Of a DNA stretch of 12,525 nucleotides, positions 1-5,431 are shown in pieces. Location of the stretch: contig JAAZEI010000260.1 of the NCBI GenBank assembly GCA_012512355.1, positions 1-12,525 on the forward strand. The letters are read 5' to 3'. Under the pieces are notes generated by a model. It had not been told where the DNA came from. It saw nothing but the letters and a program-made list of their open reading frames with translations, and made no database searches. How positions within the stretch are numbered: position 1 is the stretch's first letter; each line of letters opens with the position of its first letter. The translations under genes were made by a program, and so were the position numbers. The stretch is from Clostridiales bacterium. GTDB lineage: Bacteria; Bacillota; Clostridia; Christensenellales; Aristaeellaceae.

Positions 1-2
1 AT

Positions 3-164
3 AAACTGCATCTGCCAAATGTTTCCGCACTGTTAGGGGCCTTCTCTCTACAGATCAATGAATGGAGCGTTTTAAAAAAACTCAAAAACTCCTTCAATTG
101 TCAGGTCATTATCTCACTGCTTCCCTGTACAGCATCGTGTTTATTCTGCTATGCTATCAAATAA
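3..164 (+). other. Left-edge segment; possible 3' tail of an upstream gene
   Basis: One + strand frame is open from the window edge to a TAA at 162-164 (about 53 codons). It could be the end of a gene starting outside the window. The predicted tail is Cys- and Leu-rich and matches nothing I recognise, and an open run this short is not rare by chance. The 28 bases after it contain only the strong thyA ribosome binding site. I see no convincing promoter or terminator in 1-192. Confidence 0.2.
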
Positions 165-192
165 TAACCAAGGGGGTTTAAAGGAGGTAAAA

Positions 193-1023
193 ATGAGCGC
201 AGCGGATACAATTTTTATTAACAACTGCAAACAAATACTTGAACAGGGTGTTTGGGACAGGGACCAGGCTGTACGGCCCAAGTGGCAGGATGGCAGCCCG
301 GCCCATACCATCAAGTGTTTTGGTGTGGTCAACAGATATGACTTATCAAAGGAATTTCCCATCCTCACCCTGAGGGAAACGCGCCTGAAAAACGCGGTAG
401 ATGAATTGCTGTGGATATGGCAAAAAAAGTCAAACAATGTAAACGACCTGGCAAGCCACATTTGGGACCAGTGGGCAGATGATACCGGCAGCATCGGCAA
501 GGCCTACGGCTACCAGCTGGGCATCAAGCACCACTACCCAGAGGGAGAGTTTGACCAGGTTGACCGCATCCTATTTGACCTTTTGCACAACCCGCATTCA
601 CGGCGCATCATCAGCAGCATGTATGTGCATCAGGATTTAAGTGCCATGGCCCTTTATCCCTGCGCTTACAGCATGACCTTCAATGTGTCAGGCAAGACGC
701 TCAACGCCATATTAAACCAGCGCTCCCAGGATATGCTGGTTGCCAACAGCTGGAATGTCAGCCAATACGCAGTGCTTGTTCATTTGCTGGCACAAGTCAG
801 CCAGCTTGAAGTGGGTGAGCTGGTCCACGTCATCGCGGATGCACACATCTATGACCGCCATGTTCCGCTGGTGGAAGAGCTGATAGAGCAAACCCCTTTT
901 GAAGCACCCCGGCTCATCATCAACCCCGGGATTGACAATTTCTATGACTTCGAAGTAAACGATGTGCATCTTGAAAATTATCAGTTTCACAAATTCGCGC
1001 ATCGCATTCCCGTCGCGCAGTAG
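193..1023 (+). CDS. thyA: Thymidylate synthase (ThyA-type)
   Basis: Makes dTMP from dUMP with 5,10-methylene-tetrahydrofolate as methyl donor and reductant, releasing dihydrofolate; cytosolic. The ATG at 193 is chosen over the upstream in-frame ATG at 151 because a near-perfect AAAGGAGGT lies 5-6 bases before it. This gives 276 aa, close to the 279 aa of Bacillus subtilis ThyA, which it resembles throughout (ELLWIWQ at 71-77, HIWDQW at 89-94, SRRI at 136-139). Catalytic Cys157 sits in LYPCAY; QRSQD (176-180) supplies the phosphate-binding Arg; Asn188 is the dUMP-base Asn; DAHIYDRH (216-223) is the nucleotide-binding DxHxYxxH motif. The segment before Asn188 reads LVANSW rather than the common LGxPF. 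The next gene, dihydrofolate reductase, starts 9 bases after the stop, and its binding site overlaps the thyA TAG. Identification is secure. Confidence 0.97.
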   Translation: MSAADTIFINNCKQILEQGVWDRDQAVRPKWQDGSPAHTIKCFGVVNRYDLSKEFPILTLRETRLKNAVDELLWIWQKKSNNVNDLASHIWDQWADDTGSIGKAYGYQLGIKHHYPEGEFDQVDRILFDLLHNPHSRRIISSMYVHQDLSAMALYPCAYSMTFNVSGKTLNAILNQRSQDMLVANSWNVSQYAVLVHLLAQVSQLEVGELVHVIADAHIYDRHVPLVEELIEQTPFEAPRLIINPGIDNFYDFEVNDVHLENYQFHKFAHRIPVAQ

Positions 1024-1032
1024 GAGGGTCTT

Positions 1033-1539
1033 ATGGAGGCGATTGTCGCTGTTGACCGCAATCATGCCATCGGCTCGGGTGGGGGGATGCTTTTTCACCT
1101 TCCGGGCGACTTAAAGTACTTTGCGGCCATGACAAAGGGTAAGATATTGGTGATGGGACGCAGCACCCTCCTGTCCCTGCCAGGGGGCAAACCCCTTAAG
1201 GACAGGTTAAACATCATCCTCAGCCGTGAAATAGGCTATCATGTCCCCCAGGCTCTGGTTGTAAACTCCTTGACGGAATTGGCTGCAGCACTTGCTCCCT
1301 ATGCTCCTGATAAGGTGATGCTCATTGGCGGCCAGCAGATCTACCATTTGCTCATCGACAGCTGCAGCAAGGCCTATGTCACTAAAATTGATGCCGCAGC
1401 GCCTGCAGATTGCTATTTCCCCAACCTGGATAGCAGGCCCCACTGGCAGCTGCAGCAACAGTCTGAGGTGTATCATGACAATGGTCTGAACTACAGGCAT
1501 TGCACCTACATCAATCACAGGGTATTGCCCATCTCATGA
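1033..1539 (+). CDS. folA: Dihydrofolate reductase
   Basis: NADPH-dependent reduction of dihydrofolate to tetrahydrofolate, regenerating the cofactor consumed by the ThyA encoded just upstream. At 168 aa it has normal family length. Seen in the sequence: N-terminal strand with VAVDRNHAIG (5-14); HLPGDLKYF (22-30), whose Asp26 is the substrate-binding acidic residue; VMGRSTLLSLPG (40-51) for NADPH phosphate and adenine binding; MLIGGQQIY (96-104), the IGG cofactor turn. The usual Trp before the Asp (E. coli Trp22) is Phe21 here, so trimethoprim or methotrexate sensitivity cannot be assumed. The ribosome binding site AGGAGGG overlaps the thyA stop codon, so the two are surely co-transcribed. 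The symbol folA or dfrA depends on convention. Confidence 0.95.
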   Translation: MEAIVAVDRNHAIGSGGGMLFHLPGDLKYFAAMTKGKILVMGRSTLLSLPGGKPLKDRLNIILSREIGYHVPQALVVNSLTELAAALAPYAPDKVMLIGGQQIYHLLIDSCSKAYVTKIDAAAPADCYFPNLDSRPHWQLQQQSEVYHDNGLNYRHCTYINHRVLPIS

Positions 1540-1562
1540 AATAACTATGGAGGGAAAAGATT

Positions 1563-1823
1563 ATGACAGAAAATATTGAATACAAATACGATATCCAATT
1601 GCTTATCGAAGGCACCAACCTGGACGAAGAGGCGATATTCGACTACATCCAGGACAACATTGTCGGTGACAGCCTGCTGGCTGTTGGCGATGAAGAGCTC
1701 ATTAAAATACACTACCACAGTAACGAACCCTGGCAGGTGCTGGAGTACTGTGCGAGCCTTGGGGATATCTATGACATCGTCGTTGAAAACATGCAGCGGC
1801 AGTCAGACGGGCTGGGCGGTTAA
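1563..1823 (+). CDS. Small protein resembling the isolated middle domain of FakA/YloV
   Basis: An 86-aa protein with a clear GGAGGG site 8 bases before its ATG; third gene of the thyA-DHFR operon and last before the terminator. The block GDSLLAVGDEELIKIHYHSN (35-54), followed by EPWQVLEY and ending VVENM (73-77), closely resembles the middle domain of FakA/YloV, the fatty-acid kinase that has a DhaL-type kinase domain at its N-terminus and a DegV-like domain at its C-terminus. Neither flanking domain is present, and the start and stop are clean, so it looks like a genuine stand-alone domain and not a visible fragment of a broken gene. There is no signal peptide or membrane segment. The function is unknown. 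I infer a binding or regulatory role, perhaps with a full-length FakA elsewhere. The resemblance is recalled from memory, not searched. Confidence 0.75.
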   Translation: MTENIEYKYDIQLLIEGTNLDEEAIFDYIQDNIVGDSLLAVGDEELIKIHYHSNEPWQVLEYCASLGDIYDIVVENMQRQSDGLGG

Positions 1824-1855
1824 TCACAGGAACACTTTAATCTCATATCTATTCA

Positions 1856-1889
1856 CAAAAGCCCCGGCAACATTTTGCCGGGGCTTTTG
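1856..1889. terminator. Bidirectional intrinsic terminator
   Basis: A perfect 15-bp inverted repeat: CAAAAGCCCCGGCAA (1856-1870), loop CATT, then TTGCCGGGGCTTTTG (1875-1889). The GC-rich core is flanked by A4 and T4, so it works on both strands. It lies 33 bases after the stop of the 86-aa gene and 16 bases after the - strand rubrerythrin stop, separating the convergent units. Confidence 0.93.
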
Positions 1890-1904
1890 CTGATACACCA
1901 AAAT

Positions 1905-2447
1905 TTATTTAAAGAAATAGCGCTTGAGCATGCCCTCAAAAATTTGACCATGGCGAACTTTGTCTCTGGACATGTCGCGCAGCACACTGCGAATCTCTTC
2001 GTAGCCAAGCTCTTTGGCCAGCAAGGATAGCTCCTGTTTGCCCTCTGATGCGAACTTTTCAGCTTCCAAACGCCGCATGATGTTCTCGCGGGTATCTTCC
2101 ACCAGCTGCTCACCCAGTACTTCAGCCAGGCGTCCGGCATGGGCTGCCTGCTCACGGGCCATGCGGAAGAAAGTGTTGGCTATTTCAGCATAGCCCTGAG
2201 AATCCGCCTGCCTGCCCATGGCCAGATAAATGCCTATTTCATGGGATACTGATTCATAGTTTTTGCGAAGGCCGATGACTACACGTTCATCAAGATTCTT
2301 TGCTTCGCCAAGCTTGTACTCATCGCCCCAAACCGGATTGTCTTCAAGCTTTTCAAATTTTTCTTTGCCCACCTTGCAAACCGGGCAGATATCCGGCGGC
2401 TGGGGCCCTTCGTGTATGTAGCCACATACCTTGCAAATCCATTTCAT
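1905..2447 (-). CDS. Rubrerythrin-family protein, N-terminal rubredoxin domain, degenerate di-iron site
   Basis: 180 aa. Residues 1-35 form a rubredoxin-like Fe(Cys)4 module (C5xxC8 and C21xxC24); about 45-178 form a four-helix ferritin-like domain. Rubredoxin-first order is the 'reverse rubrerythrin'/NADH peroxidase arrangement, which in anaerobes reduces peroxide using electrons from NADH via rubredoxin. The oddity is in the di-iron site: rubrerythrins carry two ExxH motifs, but here they read QAAH (Gln100, His103) and KVRH (Lys163, His166). The helix-A Glu position appears to be Val67, with Glu70 one turn on. Both substitutions were checked in the codons (CAG and AAA). A normal peroxidase centre is therefore doubtful, while the rubredoxin site is intact. 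The site AGGAGGG lies about 10 bases before the ATG, slightly long. Monocistronic; ends at the shared terminator. Confidence 0.9.
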   Translation of the reverse strand: MKWICKVCGYIHEGPQPPDICPVCKVGKEKFEKLEDNPVWGDEYKLGEAKNLDERVVIGLRKNYESVSHEIGIYLAMGRQADSQGYAEIANTFFRMAREQAAHAGRLAEVLGEQLVEDTRENIMRRLEAEKFASEGKQELSLLAKELGYEEIRSVLRDMSRDKVRHGQIFEGMLKRYFFK

Positions 2448-2501
2448 TAATCAGTGACCCTCCTTCATTCCATTCACATAATAGTTACCCTAACAATCAA
2501 T

Positions 2502-2530
2502 AGGATAAACGATGAGGCGAAAGTGTTCAA
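2502..2530 (-). promoter_or_regulatory. Candidate promoter for the rubrerythrin gene
   Basis: On the - strand, TTGAAC (2525-2530) and TATCCT (2502-2507) are separated by exactly 17 bases, each matching 4 of 6 sigma-A consensus positions. Transcription would start near 2495, giving a leader of about 50 nt. The wider 2448-2690 divergent spacer is AT-rich and also holds a near-palindrome GAATTAATTATTC (2621-2633, 5 of 6 positions paired), a possible operator. No convincing + strand promoter was found there. Confidence 0.4.
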
Positions 2531-2690
2531 GACCTTTTTGAGCAGTTTTATAAAAATTACTAAAACCAAGAAGCATTCATTTTACAAAAAAATCATCATA
2601 TATCAACAGAAAACACATAAGAATTAATTATTCGACATCTTTTTGCAACATTTGACTTGTCTGTGACGTTTAATCATTGAGGTGAATAAC

Positions 2691-3026
2691 ATGACAACAC
2701 TATTCTCATTCAAAAAACCGGACGTAAAGGGACAAACCCACATCAAATTATGTGATCAGGGCCGACTTGTCTTTGTGGATGGAAAGCCCTGCGCACTGAC
2801 CTTGCAGGAGTTTCGCCTGCTCCGTACCCTGGCCTCCTGCGCCGGCCGCGTACTCAGCCGCGAGCTCCTGCTGCGCCAGGCCTGGGATTATCTGAGCCCC
2901 GGCAAAAGCCGCATGGTGGATGTGCACATGCAGCGACTGCGGCGAAAGCTTGGCAAAAGCCTGTTCCAAACCGTTCATGGTGAAGGCTACAAAATGATGG
3001 CAGTCCCTGTTCCTAAAATCCAGTGA
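2691..3026 (+). CDS. Stand-alone OmpR/PhoB-type winged-helix DNA-binding protein
   Basis: 111 aa, composed almost entirely of the C-terminal effector domain of an OmpR/PhoB response regulator. Seen: LTLQEFRLLRTLA (36-48) and GRVLSRELLLRQAW (52-65), the first two helices; SRMVDVHMQRLRRKL (73-87), the recognition helix; FQTVHGEGYKM (92-102), the C-terminal wing hairpin. There is no receiver domain with its phospho-acceptor Asp, and the first 18 residues are too short to be one. The ATG at 2691 is preferred to the GTG at 2682 because TGAGGTG at 2678-2684 is well spaced for it. No kinase or receiver gene is adjacent. It presumably binds DNA as a transcription regulator that does not depend on phosphorylation; the target is unknown, with the divergent rubrerythrin promoter and its own as the obvious nearby candidates. 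Confidence 0.88.
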   Translation: MTTLFSFKKPDVKGQTHIKLCDQGRLVFVDGKPCALTLQEFRLLRTLASCAGRVLSRELLLRQAWDYLSPGKSRMVDVHMQRLRRKLGKSLFQTVHGEGYKMMAVPVPKIQ

Positions 3027-3040
3027 GTTAATGTGTCCAG

Positions 3041-3065
3041 GCAGGGAGGGGTTATCCCTTCCTGC
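3041..3065. other. Hairpin just downstream of the winged-helix gene
   Basis: GCAGGGAGGG (3041-3050), loop GTTAT, CCCTTCCTGC (3056-3065): ten pairs with one G-U, starting 15 bases after the stop codon. No T-run follows on either strand, so it is at best a weak terminator or an mRNA-end stabiliser. The rest of 3027-3259 is GC-rich with no ribosome binding site or recognisable protein; I see nothing else in it. Confidence 0.5.
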
Positions 3066-3259
3066 ATGATTGATTCGTCCCTTGGCGCAGCCTGCCCGCT
3101 TTGTGTGAAAGAACCAACAACACAAGACTGGCCCCGCAGGCAAGGCTTGCGACATACTGCCCCTTTAAATTAGCGCTAGCCTGTGCGGAAGCTGTGCCGG
3201 CTGATCATACTGACGCAGGCGTGCAGTTAACACCCGTCTTTGTTGACGCGCGAACGCTT

Positions 3260-3286
3260 AAAACTGCCGCGCACGAGGCGCGGCAG
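3260..3286 (-). terminator. Intrinsic terminator of the candidate RNA
   Basis: Read on the - strand, CTGCCGCGC (3286-3278), loop CTCGT, GCGCGGCAG (3272-3264) is a perfect 9-bp GC-rich stem followed directly by TTTT (3263-3260). On the + strand a T4 run follows three bases after the same stem, so it could also stop rightward read-through, but the geometry is better on the - strand. Confidence 0.75.
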
Positions 3287-3378
3287 CTGTTTTACCTATT
3301 TAGTTGTCGGTTGACTACGATAGCACTCGGCTGACTTCCGGGGTTTTACCTAAAATACCTAATCTATATGAATAACCA

Positions 3379-3452
3379 CCGGGTTACATAAGGTGTCGTT
3401 TGATCGTTACCTTTTAGAATTAAATGTTCTTGGATTTACCGATGTAACCCGG
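3379..3452 (-). repeat. 11-bp perfect inverted repeat, nested stem-loop
   Basis: CCGGGTTACAT (3379-3389) and ATGTAACCCGG (3442-3452) are exact reverse complements 52 bases apart. Inside and directly abutting the first arm, AAGGT (3390-3394) can pair with ACCTT (3409-3413). This is the strongest single structural signal in the candidate RNA. Confidence 0.8.
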
Positions 3453-3489
3453 CTACGGGTATGGGGTTAACGATAATTCTTACTCCAAT

Positions 3490-3527
3490 TCCAGTCTTTA
3501 ATTCCAGTTTTCCAGTATTAATCCAGT
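3490..3527 (-). repeat. Four copies of ACTGGA in 38 bases
   Basis: TCCAGT on the + strand (ACUGGA in the candidate RNA) occurs at 3490-3495, 3503-3508, 3511-3516 and 3522-3527, at spacings of 13, 8 and 11. The segment has few good local pairing partners in the RNA, so the copies may be exposed. Confidence 0.7.
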
Positions 3528-3552
3528 TAAGTACCAAGTTTACCAATTTCCT

Positions 3553-3568
3553 GGGTTTCCGGGTTTCC
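3553..3568. repeat. Tandem 8-bp repeat GGGTTTCC x2
   Basis: Two exact adjacent copies of GGGTTTCC at 3553-3560 and 3561-3568 within the candidate RNA gene, read as GGAAACCC twice in the RNA. No function can be assigned. Confidence 0.6.
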
Positions 3569-3853
3569 TAAAAATCATGTTAGTCTGCCAGTCAGCCGTT
3601 CGTTAGGCACCTGACCCTGTTTGCTTTGTTTCACCCTACCTGTTCAGCATCCTTAACAGGATGAAGATTGGGGTGTGTTTACTCTGGGCTTAGATTTTGT
3701 TTACCGTTTTTCGTTCTGTCGAGTAAACTGATCCCCCTAAGTGTTTGAACCTGGCGGGGTGCAGTAAGCAATGGGTTCCGATAAGATTTCTGTATTCAGC
3801 AAACCGCCCTCCTCTGAACCTTGTACTTGTTTCCTGTTCTTTGGTTCGACTTC

Positions 3854-3883
3854 ATTATAAACCACAACAATCATAATTGTCAA
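3854..3883 (-). promoter_or_regulatory. Perfect-consensus sigma-A promoter firing leftward
   Basis: On the - strand, TTGACA (3883-3878) and TATAAT (3859-3854) are both exact consensus hexamers with an 18-base spacer. Predicted start is near 3847. It lies 26 bases beyond the stop of the pseudouridine synthase gene and points into the gene-free stretch, so it should drive strong, probably constitutive synthesis of the candidate RNA. Confidence 0.8.
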
Positions 3884-3909
3884 CCCCTTTGTTGAAAAAG
3901 GTTCAATAG

Positions 3910-4806
3910 TCACCTCATACAACCCCAAGATGCAGGAGGACCAATGATTTCCTGCATTTCCGGCGGCATGTCAGCGCTTGCTTGTACCCACCGCGACAGC
4001 AGCGGATGGAAAAATTTTACACTGCAGGAATGCAGAGCAAACCGGCCGGGCATCTGGACTTCCTCCTGCCCATATAAAAAATCGCCGTACACCGGGCAGC
4101 CCAGCGCCCCAAGATGCACCCTGATCTGGTGGGTGCGCCCCGTGATAAGCCGGATCGCCACCAGGCTCAGATCTCCTTTTGTATGCACTACCTCATAGAA
4201 GGTCAAAGCCGCCTGACCGTCTGCATCCACCACCCTGCGGATACCTGCGCCATGTCCGATGGGCAGATCGATTCGGCCGCTGCTTTGCGGCAAGTGCCCC
4301 ACAGTGATGGCCAGGTACTCGCGCAGAAACTCTTGGCTGTGAAGCTTCTTTTGCATTCTCTGCTGGATATGGGCATTTTTAGCGACGAGCATCAGCCCGC
4401 TGGTTCCCTTGTCCAGCCTGTTGATGGGGCGATAGACAAAGTCTGCCGGCTCGCCCAGGTAGCTGAATACGCGGTTTTCCAGTGTTTCACCCCCTTGTTT
4501 TGAGGAAATGCTGTGCAGGGGCGCGGGTTTGTTAACCATAAGTAAGTCATTATCTTCATAGGCGACCACCAGGGGCTGGCTGCCGCTGAGCGGTCTTGGG
4601 CCTGCATCGTTTCGAAACACCAGCTTCAGGCTCTCCCCCCGGCTCAGGCGATAGTCGCTGCGCCGCGGCATCCCATCCACATAAATGCCCTCGTGAAACT
4701 TGAGCCGTTTATACTGCGTGTAGCTAATCTTCAGCTGGCCTCTGAGCAAGTTCTGAATGCTCATCCCCTGCTGCTCCCCGGTAATGACCCAATTCATTTC
4801 ATGCAT
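3910..4806 (-). CDS. RluA-family pseudouridine synthase
   Basis: Isomerises uridine to pseudouridine in structured RNA, in this family usually 23S rRNA or tRNA. Numbering from the ATG at 4806 (298 aa): an S4-like N-terminal region (about 15-62), then the catalytic domain from about 80. The signature INRLDKGTSGL (128-138) holds catalytic Asp132; His of the common HRLD form is Asn here, as in many Firmicute relatives. GRTHQIRVHL (223-232) and GCPVYGDFLYG (236-246) are the other family motifs. The frame is open upstream to a GTG at 4875, but the extra residues do not look like family sequence and would run into the divergent operon's promoter region. Neither start has a good ribosome binding site, so the start is uncertain. 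The exact rRNA or tRNA position modified cannot be told from sequence. Confidence 0.92.
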   Translation of the reverse strand: MHEMNWVITGEQQGMSIQNLLRGQLKISYTQYKRLKFHEGIYVDGMPRRSDYRLSRGESLKLVFRNDAGPRPLSGSQPLVVAYEDNDLLMVNKPAPLHSISSKQGGETLENRVFSYLGEPADFVYRPINRLDKGTSGLMLVAKNAHIQQRMQKKLHSQEFLREYLAITVGHLPQSSGRIDLPIGHGAGIRRVVDADGQAALTFYEVVHTKGDLSLVAIRLITGRTHQIRVHLGALGCPVYGDFLYGQEEVQMPGRFALHSCSVKFFHPLLSRWVQASADMPPEMQEIIGPPASWGCMR

Positions 4807-4870
4807 AAAAACATCATAAGAAGCAAAACCCCGTCCGTCAAGCAGCAGCCTGAAAAGCCTGTGTGCGCTG

Positions 4871-4899
4871 TTCACAACCAGATGAAATTATGCTATCTT
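4871..4899 (+). promoter_or_regulatory. Candidate extended -10 promoter of the parAB operon
   Basis: TTCACA (4871-4876), 17-base spacer, TATCTT (4894-4899) preceded by TGC, an extended -10 element. The start would be near 4906, about 36 bases before the first ATG. The -35 matches 5 of 6 and the -10 matches 4 of 6 positions. Confidence 0.45.
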
Positions 4900-4941
4900 A
4901 TAAGGGTAGAATTACGCTGCCGGCACGCGGAGGGAAGGGTC

Positions 4942-5424
4942 ATGACAGCCATAAATCAGACCATCGCCATCCTCACCCCCTGGCTTGGGGGTGACTTTGT
5001 CAGCGCGCAGGCCCCACTGATGGCCCGCATCAGCTTTAAACTGGCGCACTTTCATCCCCAAAGAGACAGCCTGCCGGCACTGGCACAGGATGTTGACAGC
5101 CAGCTTTTTCTCGCTGTGCGGGATGATACAAAAGGCCGCATGATCCTGCGCCTTTGCAATCAGCAATATATGAAGGTACGGCTGCAGGATTTTGCCACGA
5201 TGACAGATGAACTGCTCTACCTCGTGATGAGTGCCCTGCCCCGGAACATCACCAACTTCAGGTTGGTTCAGGAGTATTCTATGCGGCAAGGCTCCCTTTC
5301 CGCCCTGCGCGCGCTCTATATTGATTTTCAGGCTTTCCAGACAGAAGAAGAATGGCGCACCGTCATTCGCGTCATAAAAACCTGCCACCCGCCCTTCCGC
5401 TGGCGGAACTGGCTTGAAGCATAG
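4942..5424 (+). CDS. Uncharacterised 160-aa protein leading the parAB operon
   Basis: I do not recognise this protein. The ATG at 4942 is preferred over upstream in-frame starts because GGAGGGAAGG (4929-4938) precedes it and the upstream frame overlaps the divergent pseudouridine synthase gene. It has no signal peptide, no obvious membrane segment and no P-loop or metal-binding Cys motif. The N-terminal half (1-85) alternates short hydrophobic stretches that could be beta strands; 85-145 looks mainly helical, with several Arg, and the tail (149-158) is basic and aromatic ([10 protein letters not shown]). The stop TAG is embedded in the ribosome binding site of parA, with 7 bases between the genes, so it is translated in step with ParA. 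That suggests, but does not show, a role tied to chromosome segregation. It lacks the sequence features of Noc, RsmG or Jag, the usual parAB neighbours. Confidence 0.75.
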   Translation: MTAINQTIAILTPWLGGDFVSAQAPLMARISFKLAHFHPQRDSLPALAQDVDSQLFLAVRDDTKGRMILRLCNQQYMKVRLQDFATMTDELLYLVMSALPRNITNFRLVQEYSMRQGSLSALRALYIDFQAFQTEEEWRTVIRVIKTCHPPFRWRNWLEA

Positions 5425-5431
5425 GAGCAAC

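Larger units (their letters stand above)
3260..3847 (-). ncRNA. Candidate large structured non-coding RNA, about 590 nt
   Basis: A perfect-consensus promoter lies immediately upstream and an intrinsic terminator closes the segment, with no convincing protein gene between. Complementary segments within it include: an 11-bp perfect stem 3379-3389/3442-3452 with an inner 5-bp stem; 3677-3684/3721-3728 (8 bp) continued after a small internal loop by 3670-3673/3733-3736 (4 bp); a 6-bp hairpin 3639-3644/3655-3660; 3619-3625/3798-3804 (7 bp); 3753-3757/3804-3808 (5 bp); and a long-range 9-bp pairing 3328-3336/3590-3598. Some are mutually exclusive. Length and complexity resemble the large bacterial RNA classes OLE, ROOL and GOLLD, but I recognise no class signature, and neither the oapA gene that accompanies OLE nor tRNA or phage genes are nearby. 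The exact 5' end is inferred from promoter spacing. A decayed mobile element is the main alternative. Confidence 0.6.

Noticed and set aside
3101..3334. 77-codon + strand frame in the gene-free stretch
   Set aside because: No ribosome binding site, no family resemblance, and it runs through the terminator hairpin at 3264-3286.
3301..3420. tmRNA-like tag coding sequence (ACGACA..., CCGACAACTA) in the candidate RNA
   Set aside because: No alanine-tRNA-like acceptor or T-arm, no CCA end, and the length is well above tmRNA; the similarity is a few bases.
3737..3928. 63-codon - strand frame downstream of the pseudouridine synthase gene
   Set aside because: It spans the perfect promoter at 3854-3883, so most of it would not be on the RNA made from that promoter; no suitable start signal. 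Only the short inner frame from TTG 3802 is worth noting.
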